A stretch of DNA of 28,383 nucleotides, taken from the NCBI GenBank assembly GCA_964503595.1, contig CAZDAM010000037.1, positions 1 through 28,383 on the forward strand. The letters run 5' to 3'. The notes beneath the pieces are model-generated. The model did no database searches. It was not told the DNA's origin and saw only the letters and a program-made list of their open reading frames with translations. Positions within the stretch are counted from its first letter, which is position 1. Every line of letters begins with the position of its first letter. Position numbers and translations under genes: made by a program. This DNA comes from CAZDAM01 sp964503595 (GTDB lineage: Bacteria > Muiribacteriota > UBA6191). Shown here piece after piece: positions 15,084 to 21,358 of the stretch.

Positions 15084-16277
15084 TCAAAGATCTTCAACGT
15101 GGTTGACCTGTGTTGCAATCTGGGAGAAGCGAACTCTGGGATACATCCGGCGCGGCTTTTCGGTCACAACGTAATAACCCCGGACCACGACATCCTCGAC
15201 CTCATCTGCATCAACCCGGCTCAACCGAAAATCCGGATTGGAATCAGATCGCTCGGAGTATTTCACCACATGCTTGATTTCTTCGTTCTGCTCTTCTGCC
15301 AAAATGGAACGAATCACAAGAGAAGCCAGACGATCCGCCTGGGCTTTGCTTTCAAAGAAACGACCTATGAAATAAAGATTCTGCTGACCAACCTCAAGCT
15401 CCTCCAGCGTTTCGGCAAAGCTTCCGGTGGTTTCAAAGCTGGAAAACACGCTCTTACGGGACTCGTCCATAACATCCATGACAAAAAGACCCCGATCACG
15501 GATATTGCTTGAAATGGCAGAGAAATCCTTAGGGATCAGATCCGTACTCCCGGAAGCCAGAAAGTGCTCGATCGTCTCAATATTATCCCGCTCGGCATTT
15601 CTTCGGGCCGATGATGGAGTTACAAACTCCACATCATCACTTCCTTTGACAAACACGGCAGCCGAAATATAGCCCTTACGCTCTTCTTCGCTGCGGTAGA
15701 AACCGCGCTCAGCCTCACGCTTAAGTCTCACTTTAATTTTATCCCCGTCCTTTTCAACCCGATCAATCACCAGGGGGTGAGATGTTGGCGGAGTCACAAC
15801 CACAGCAGCAACCTCACGGCTACTGATCGGAGGAGGCATCTGGGTCATACCCACGGCCTGAACCCAGAGCCGGATAAAACGACCGGAGTCTACAACAGTC
15901 TGGCCACTTTCATGAGTCTGAGCCGCAGCTCCAACAATGCGGGCTCCCTCAAAACGGGCTTCCGATCTGTTTTGCCGACCACTCCCTCTGGAAAGAGGGT
16001 AACTCGGTGACTGGGAACTCCGACCATAGTAGGCCATGTAGGGATAACTCTGCATATTGTAGTTATAGGCCCCATAGTAGAAGTAGGGTACATGGCCATA
16101 GGGCTGGGGAGAGACATAATTACCTCCGGAATAGAGCGGACTGTAATTCTGGAATCCACGAAGACTTTCCGTACGCGGCTGCACAATGCTCTCATAACCA
16201 GGATAAGAAGGTACCATGATATCTTCTGCTCCAATTGTCTGAAATCCCGCCAGAAGCAGGAGTGCAACACGAATCAT
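15084..16277 (-). CDS. secreted protein with a tyrosine-rich N-terminal region, unknown function
   Basis: Unrecognised family, 397 residues. A signal peptide (MIRVALLLLAGFQTIGA, cut near 17) is followed by a stretch with 16 tyrosines between residues 25 and 93, set among Pro, Gly, Ser and Asn. From about 105 on the protein looks folded, with a mixed-charge alpha/beta composition. There is a Pro-rich joint at 148-151 and an acidic, Arg-rich C-terminal half. GGAGG lies five bases before the ATG. It follows waaA by 18 bp on the same strand, so it is probably the third gene of the lpxL-waaA run and may act at the cell envelope (inference). It converges on the MBL gene with only 8 bp between the stops. 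Confidence 0.8.
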   Translation of the reverse strand: MIRVALLLLAGFQTIGAEDIMVPSYPGYESIVQPRTESLRGFQNYSPLYSGGNYVSPQPYGHVPYFYYGAYNYNMQSYPYMAYYGRSSQSPSYPLSRGSGRQNRSEARFEGARIVGAAAQTHESGQTVVDSGRFIRLWVQAVGMTQMPPPISSREVAAVVVTPPTSHPLVIDRVEKDGDKIKVRLKREAERGFYRSEEERKGYISAAVFVKGSDDVEFVTPSSARRNAERDNIETIEHFLASGSTDLIPKDFSAISSNIRDRGLFVMDVMDESRKSVFSSFETTGSFAETLEELEVGQQNLYFIGRFFESKAQADRLASLVIRSILAEEQNEEIKHVVKYSERSDSNPDFRLSRVDADEVEDVVVRGYYVVTEKPRRMYPRVRFSQIATQVNHVEDL

Positions 16278-16295
16278 AACTTCCTCCGACTATAA

Positions 16296-17564
16296 CTACG
16301 CAAGGCTCGCTGATTTGGTTGCAGAATCGAGTTTCTTCAGGATCTTCCCGGTTGCTCCCTGGCGCTCCCGAACAAATTCACGGGCTCCTTCCCCCATGCG
16401 TTCACGGGATGACGTATCCTCAAAGAGCCAGTCTATCCTCTTCCACATTTCATCCAGATCCTGGAGCCGAACAGAAGCCTGAGCCTCCTCCATCTCCGAG
16501 CAGATATCCCGAAAACTACTGACATAGGGGCCGTAAAGAACAGCACAACCAAAAAGTCCCGGCTCCAGAGGGGAATGCCCACCGACCGGCTCAAAGCTTC
16601 CCCCAATCACAGCAACCGAAGCCACTTCATACATCAAAGCCAGTTCGCCATAGGTATCCACCACGACAAGCCCCGATTCTGCCTTAGAAGATTCACTGCG
16701 AAGGCCATATGTGAGTCCATTTCTGGAAACATCCTGCAAAAAGGCCGGCAACCAGTGCATGTGCCGGGGAGCAAAAAACACGCGCTTCTGCGGGTTTTCC
16801 TGAAGAAACCTTACCAGCCCCGGCAGGAGTTCCCGGGCCTCTTTCTGATGAAAGGAACCAAAAATCAGAGTGTTTTCCCGATTCTTGAGAAAATCCCTCC
16901 CAAGCATCTCCCGGCGGGGATGGGCCAGATTCTCTTTTAACTGATCAAACTTGAGATTGCCGGCATTGTAGACTTCCTGAGCTCCCAGACTCAGAAAACG
17001 CCTGCCATCTTCCTCGGACTGGGCAAAGATCCGAAGATTCTGAAGCACCTTTCTCATCAGTGGACGAATCAGAGCATAGCGGGCAAAGGATTTGTCCGAA
17101 AGCCGGGCATTCACAACCGAAACATCAATCTTTCTTCTGTGGCACTCCCTTAAAAAGTTCGGCCAGATTTCAGTTTCAAGCACAATGACCCTCTGGGGCT
17201 GGACGAGCTCCAGAAACGTACGGACACAAACCACGAAATCCAGAGGAAAGAAAACAAAATCATCAGCAGGAATCTTTTCTTTTGCCTGGGCCTGCCCGGT
17301 TTCCGTCACTGTCGAAAATACAAAATGTACATCGGGGTAAGTCCTTCTCAAAGCCTTGACCAGAGGAAGAGCCGCTACCGCCTCTCCCACGGAAACAGCA
17401 TGAATCAGCCAGACTTCCTTCTGTGGGGGCAGGCTCAGACCCACCATGCCAAGGCGACGGCGCAGAGGCTTCTGATATTTCCCCAAAACCAGCTTTCCAT
17501 ACAGCCACAGAAGAATCAGAAGCGGGGAGAAACCCAAAAGAACAAGGTTATAGATCAAAAACAT
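16296..17564 (-). CDS. waaA: 3-deoxy-D-manno-octulosonic acid (Kdo) transferase
   Basis: WaaA (KdtA) is an inner-membrane-bound GT-B glycosyltransferase that adds Kdo to lipid IVA, the first core step of LPS. The 422 residues match the family (~425). An N-terminal membrane anchor (about 4-22) is followed by WLIHAVSVGE with the catalytic Glu61, the ETEIWPN block (130-136), NARLSDKSF, GNLKFD, and the C-terminal donor-site block GGSFEPVGGHSPLEP. The ATG overlaps the lpxL stop (TGATG), with AAGGAG about eleven bases upstream. Whether it adds one, two or more Kdo units cannot be read from the sequence. Confidence 0.95.
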   Translation of the reverse strand: MFLIYNLVLLGFSPLLILLWLYGKLVLGKYQKPLRRRLGMVGLSLPPQKEVWLIHAVSVGEAVAALPLVKALRRTYPDVHFVFSTVTETGQAQAKEKIPADDFVFFPLDFVVCVRTFLELVQPQRVIVLETEIWPNFLRECHRRKIDVSVVNARLSDKSFARYALIRPLMRKVLQNLRIFAQSEEDGRRFLSLGAQEVYNAGNLKFDQLKENLAHPRREMLGRDFLKNRENTLIFGSFHQKEARELLPGLVRFLQENPQKRVFFAPRHMHWLPAFLQDVSRNGLTYGLRSESSKAESGLVVVDTYGELALMYEVASVAVIGGSFEPVGGHSPLEPGLFGCAVLYGPYVSSFRDICSEMEEAQASVRLQDLDEMWKRIDWLFEDTSSRERMGEGAREFVRERQGATGKILKKLDSATKSASLA

Positions 17565-18421
17565 CAGGGTAAATTCTCCTTGGGCGGACTCTCTTCATCA
17601 TGTTTCCAGATCCGGTGCATCCAGAAATACTGCTCTGGATGACGGCGGATTTCATCTTCCAGAAGCCGGGCAAACCGGGCGCTGGCATTATAAAGGATCT
17701 CGTTCTCATCCTCACCTTGATCCAGAGAAACCTCCCCCAGGATTTTCAGATGAAGTTCTTCTCTTTCCCGAACTCCGGCACAAAAGAGGATCGGAGTCTT
17801 CGTTTTCAGTGCCATGCGTGCCGGGCCCGCCGGAAAGCTGGTCATCCTCCCAAAAAAAGGCGCCCGAATCCCCTGCCCCTGATCTCCCACACTTCCAAGA
17901 ACCCTGGCCGATTTCAAAACCCGAAAAGCCTCTTTCACTCCATAGCGGGAAGAAGTCAGTTCCAGCCCAGGGCTTGAGCGAAGCATGTAAAGAACTTCAT
18001 CCGCTGTTTTCTGGTGCTGAATCTGATAGATCCCGGTCAGGGGCAATCCCATCAAAGCCCAGATAGGCAGATACTCCCAGTTGCCAAAGTGAGCCGTCAG
18101 AAGAGTAACCCCCTTATCGGTCTTCAGAATTTCATGAAAGGGAGCAAGATCATCGGATTTCAGCCAGTGAGGATAAGGGGGGCGGATCCAGGGAAGCATC
18201 ACAAGCTCCACCACCACCCCTCCAAAATGTTGGAAACTTTTTCTGACGATCCTGGCTGCATCCTGCTCTGGCAGAGCCTGTCTGACATTCTCAAGAGCAA
18301 TTTCCCGCCTTCGCTTCCAAAACGCCCAGACAAAAAAACCCAGGAGATTCCCCAGGAATCTTTGTCCGAAACGTGGCAATTTATACAGAAACCAGCCGAA
18401 AGCCAGAGTAATTGTCTTCAT
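17564..18421 (-). CDS. lpxL: lipid A biosynthesis lauroyl acyltransferase-like protein (LpxL/HtrB family)
   Basis: This inner-membrane enzyme adds a secondary acyl chain to Kdo-lipid A. The 285 residues hold an N-terminal hydrophobic segment (about 20-36) and the catalytic H-x4-E motif in TAHFGNWEYLP (His111, Glu116). They also hold VGDQGQGIRAPFFGRMTSFPAGPARMA, the usual D-Q and F-F-G blocks of the family. I chose the ATG at 18421 because it begins the membrane-proximal helix normally found at the N-terminus; a GTG further up at 18454 adds residues overlapping the divergent promoter region. The family includes LpxL, LpxM and LpxP, and the subtype cannot be fixed here. waaA follows with a one-base overlap, giving an LPS pair. 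Confidence 0.88.
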   Translation of the reverse strand: MKTITLAFGWFLYKLPRFGQRFLGNLLGFFVWAFWKRRREIALENVRQALPEQDAARIVRKSFQHFGGVVVELVMLPWIRPPYPHWLKSDDLAPFHEILKTDKGVTLLTAHFGNWEYLPIWALMGLPLTGIYQIQHQKTADEVLYMLRSSPGLELTSSRYGVKEAFRVLKSARVLGSVGDQGQGIRAPFFGRMTSFPAGPARMALKTKTPILFCAGVREREELHLKILGEVSLDQGEDENEILYNASARFARLLEDEIRRHPEQYFWMHRIWKHDEESPPKENLP

Positions 18422-18429
18422 AATTTGTG

Positions 18430-18454
18430 CACCCTGTCGGGGTGTATTGTACAC
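18430..18454. promoter_or_regulatory. two overlapping dyads in the 51-bp divergent gap
   Basis: GTGTA-TTG-TACAC at 18442-18454 is a perfect inverted repeat that could be an operator for both divergent genes. Overlapping it, CACCC (18430-18434) and GGGTG (18440-18444) can pair. In lpxL mRNA this second hairpin would sit eight bases before the ATG and bury the only AGGG-type ribosome site. Either may control lpxL and the lipoprotein gene together. Confidence 0.45.
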
Positions 18455-18472
18455 AGATTGACGGGAGCAGAC

Positions 18473-19954
18473 ATGCGGATTCTCACAAGACTGGGCATTG
18501 GACTGGCAGCCATTCTGGCTCTTCAGGGCTGTGGAGCCTCCAACGGCTCCGGCACGGACACCGTGGCTGTTCCCACAACCCGCAGTGTTTCCATCAGCGA
18601 AATTCTGGCAGTGGATGACAAGATCCTCGGAGCCTCCGTTCAGATCGGCACTTCTTTGGGAACTGACGGCAAGGTCGTTCCCCTCAATCTTCCCGCTATC
18701 ACTACCGCTCAGGATGGCAAGACTTCCCGGGTCGATCTAAGCGTACCTCTGGATGCCCGAACCCTCTACTTTCAGACCCTGGGAGGCACTTCAGCAGGAG
18801 TCAGCATTGCAGCCACAAGCGGATTTCTCGGGGTCGCAGAACTCCCCGAAGGAGGAACTGCCCACACCCTGCCCCGCGTAAATATCAATCCCTTCAGCAC
18901 CCTCGTGGCCCACGTACGCTCCAAAAACCCTGCCCTCTCCCTGAACCAGATTGCCATCGAAGCTCTTCAGCCTTTCCTAACCACCACTCAGTCAGCAGCT
19001 CTTGATCTGAACAGCAGCGACTACAGCGGCACAGCCACACCCGTGATTGAAACTTCCGGCAATGCTCCCTTGTTTCAGCTTTTCAATGAAATGATCAAGG
19101 AAGCCGCCAATCAGGAAACCGGAGCCAACGGTGTGGAACGCACCCTGAATCTTCTCGATCGCATGCAGACCGAAGCCGGAACCCAAGGTGCCTATGTCAC
19201 AAACTCCGTCTTTGTCAGCCGGGTATCTTCAATCAGCAGCAGTCTGGCTTCAACCCCAGCAAGCCTTCCCGCCTACTTCAGTCAGGCCATGCAGATTCTG
19301 GCTACCAGTTCCACCGCCACAGTGCGCCCTTCCACTTTTGTGACCAATCCAGCCCAAGTCGTCAACCGGTTCCTGCTGGATTCCAGCCTCAAGGTCGGCA
19401 GTGTCACTTCGGTTCTGACTAATATCAGCGACGGGAGCATGAATATTACTTCCCAGTCCGGTTCGGCCCTGATCCTTCTCACCATTCCGGACTCTGTCAT
19501 CTTCCAGCGCCTGGATGCTACCTACAAGCCCCTGATTGAATCAGAGCTGAATGTCAAAATGGATCTGTTCGACTCCACCGGCTCCAACCTGACCGACACC
19601 ATTCTCGTCACTATCAAACCCGTCAAAATTGATGCTACCAGCGTTTTCACCATGATCATTCCAACCGGAAGCGTGATTACCGGATCCCGTACCCAGGCCA
19701 ATGGCTCCCAGGCATCGGCGTCTTCCATCAATCCGTCCGAAGATCGCTATCCTTCCGCCACTGGCACCATCACCATTCCTGTGCAACAACTGATTTCCCA
19801 GGGAGAATCCTCTTTTGGGCAGACCTTTCCGGATCTGAACGGGCGTATCTTTGATCTGAAATTCACCTTTGGTAGTGGAGTCCGCTTCTCCAAAGGTACG
19901 GATGGAACCAGTTTTTCCGCCTTTGATCTGAAAAAAGGCCGGATCCAGCCCTGA
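18473..19954 (+). CDS. lipoprotein of unknown function
   Basis: From the ATG at 18473 (GGGAG just upstream) the 493-residue product begins with a lipoprotein signal, MRILTRLGIGLAAILALQGC, with Cys20 as the lipidated residue. The mature protein is rich in Ser, Thr and Ala with few charges, as in surface or periplasmic beta proteins. It contains a long helical middle part (about 150-250) and beta-like segments near the end. I do not recognise a family. No Asp is at +2, so export to the outer membrane is possible. The outer-membrane barrel gene follows 41 bp later on the same strand, and the two may work together (inference). An open frame continues upstream to 18014 but is antisense to lpxL. 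Confidence 0.8.
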   Translation: MRILTRLGIGLAAILALQGCGASNGSGTDTVAVPTTRSVSISEILAVDDKILGASVQIGTSLGTDGKVVPLNLPAITTAQDGKTSRVDLSVPLDARTLYFQTLGGTSAGVSIAATSGFLGVAELPEGGTAHTLPRVNINPFSTLVAHVRSKNPALSLNQIAIEALQPFLTTTQSAALDLNSSDYSGTATPVIETSGNAPLFQLFNEMIKEAANQETGANGVERTLNLLDRMQTEAGTQGAYVTNSVFVSRVSSISSSLASTPASLPAYFSQAMQILATSSTATVRPSTFVTNPAQVVNRFLLDSSLKVGSVTSVLTNISDGSMNITSQSGSALILLTIPDSVIFQRLDATYKPLIESELNVKMDLFDSTGSNLTDTILVTIKPVKIDATSVFTMIIPTGSVITGSRTQANGSQASASSINPSEDRYPSATGTITIPVQQLISQGESSFGQTFPDLNGRIFDLKFTFGSGVRFSKGTDGTSFSAFDLKKGRIQP

Positions 19955-19995
19955 GCGTGAAAGCTCTTCCCCAATTAACCGATACTTGGAATGCC

Positions 19996-20973
19996 ATGAA
20001 ACGATTCCTCATGACCTGCCTGATAAGCTCCGCCACCCATGCCCTGACTCTCGATCTGCTGGGAGATCACCCAACCGCCCTGCTTTTACCGCGAGGCCAG
20101 TTTGAGGTCAGTGCCCATACCTGGCTGGTCAATGACACCGTGGACGTCTTTGATGTACGCGATATAGCTCCAGGAACCCCCGATACTGCAGGCGATATGG
20201 ACGGACTTGGCTTCAAGCTCAAACTGGGCCTGAATCACCATCTGACTTTTCTGTTTGAAGCTGGCCAGAAAGACTATGATTATGGCCGCTCTCAGCTTAA
20301 GGTCGACTCCTGGTCTATGGCTCTTCGGGCTCCCATCGGCCCCCAAAACCAGAAAGAGCCCTTCTTTGCCGTCCAGCTGTCGCACCGGGAAAACCGGGGA
20401 GCCGGAATTTCCAAGCTTTTCAGTACCGTAAATGTAGGCAATGCCTCCTACACTTTCACTCCTCCGGTCGAAATCAAATTCGGCGGCGTAGGAGACAGGG
20501 AAACCGGCCTGATGCTCACCGGGACCCGTACCATTGGCGATAAACTGCTGGGCAGTGTCTACTACGAGTACGCCAAAGCAGATATCTATAACGAGCTTTC
20601 CACCACTCTGCCCACTCCCCAGATCCAGAATGTCCTGAATGTCTTAAGCTACGATCAAAGCAAGGACACTTTTGGCTGGTCCCTCCACTACAAAATCGAT
20701 GAAAAGCAGCAGCTTTCGATGGACTATAACTACCTTCTGGTTCACCGCAGTCTGGATGTATCCGATCCGGTAGACGTCAACAAGATTCTCAACGGGACCT
20801 ACACCTACAAAATCAAGCCCGATCAGTTTGCCACCCTGAGTGGAAAATACATGGAAAGCGGGTTCATTGGGGATCAGAGCTTTCTCTATAACAAGCTGGT
20901 TGCCTCCCGATCCGATCGAAAATACGGCTACCTCGGCCTGGGATATCATTTCAAATTTGATTTTTCCCAGTAA
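19996..20973 (+). CDS. outer-membrane beta-barrel protein, unknown function
   Basis: The ATG at 19996 gives 325 residues starting with a signal peptide (MKRFLMTCLISSATHA, cut near 16). The rest alternates short hydrophobic/aromatic strands with polar turns, for example LGFKLKLGLNHHLTFLFEAGQ, SVYYEYAKAD and KYGYLGLGYHFKFDF. That is the pattern of an outer-membrane barrel of about 12 strands. The very last residue is Gln, with Phe at -3, so the C-terminal targeting signature is slightly off-standard. A GTG at 19957 would add 13 residues before the signal and is less likely. It probably shares a transcript with the lipoprotein gene upstream. Confidence 0.8.
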   Translation: MKRFLMTCLISSATHALTLDLLGDHPTALLLPRGQFEVSAHTWLVNDTVDVFDVRDIAPGTPDTAGDMDGLGFKLKLGLNHHLTFLFEAGQKDYDYGRSQLKVDSWSMALRAPIGPQNQKEPFFAVQLSHRENRGAGISKLFSTVNVGNASYTFTPPVEIKFGGVGDRETGLMLTGTRTIGDKLLGSVYYEYAKADIYNELSTTLPTPQIQNVLNVLSYDQSKDTFGWSLHYKIDEKQQLSMDYNYLLVHRSLDVSDPVDVNKILNGTYTYKIKPDQFATLSGKYMESGFIGDQSFLYNKLVASRSDRKYGYLGLGYHFKFDFSQ

Positions 20974-21011
20974 AATCCCAGATCCAGTTCCAACCTGTTT
21001 GCCGGAAAAAA

Positions 21012-21033
21012 GTTGACCATTTGTTGACCATTT
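21012..21033. repeat. perfect 11-bp tandem repeat downstream of the tRNA
   Basis: GTTGACCATTT occurs at 21012-21022 and again at 21023-21033. It lies about 70 bp beyond the 3' end of the minus-strand tRNA-Arg gene and 38 bp after the barrel gene stop. Such short repeats beside tRNA 3' ends can be integrase arm sites or remnants of integration, but no integrase gene is in the window. Confidence 0.8.
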
Positions 21034-21103
21034 TCGGGAAATCCCCAAAATCCTGCTTTTCTGAAATTCCTGGAAAGTGGCTGATAGAGCCTTTGGAGAT
21101 GAA

Positions 21104-21177
21104 TACACCCGGCATGACTCGAACATGCGACACCCGCATTAGGAATGCGGTGCTCTATCCAACTGAGCTACGGGTGC
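21104..21177 (-). tRNA. tRNA-Arg(CCU)
   Basis: All four arms fold. The acceptor is GCACCCG with CGGGTGT, the D-arm is GCTC...GAGC, the anticodon stem is CCGCA/TGCGG with loop TTCCTAA, and the T-arm is GCATG-TTCGAGT-CATGC. The anticodon is CCT, which reads AGG, so it charges arginine. The variable loop has 5 bases and the total is 74 with discriminator A. The next genomic bases are TTC, so the CCA end is not encoded and must be added by the nucleotidyltransferase. The first acceptor pair is G-T. Confidence 0.95.
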
Positions 21178-21189
21178 ATCCATTTGGGA

Positions 21190-21218
21190 AAAATACCCTC
21201 CCGACCCTGGAAAGTCAA
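21190..21218 (-). promoter_or_regulatory. sigma-70 promoter of tRNA-Arg
   Basis: On the minus strand TTGACT (21218-21213) is separated by exactly 17 bp from TATTTT (21195-21190). Transcription would start about six bases before the mature tRNA 5' end at 21177. It is the best-matching promoter I found in the window. Confidence 0.75.
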
Positions 21219-21358
21219 ACCGCTTCCCTCGAACAAAACCTCACCTTTTTTTCTTTTTTTCGTCCGGCCAGGCTCAAGTCCTTCCATCTCTCTATCTGAC
21301 TCGCTTAAACCTTGAACGGACTCCACCGATGAATCCCCTGAAAAAGGTAAGGGACACC

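Noticed and set aside
18014..18472. Upstream extension of the lipoprotein frame by 153 codons
   Set aside because: It is antisense to lpxL and would bury the lipoprotein signal inside the protein.
20974..21103. Remnant integrase or prophage end beside tRNA-Arg
   Set aside because: No integrase-like coding sequence on either strand. Only the 11-bp repeat is left as a weak hint.
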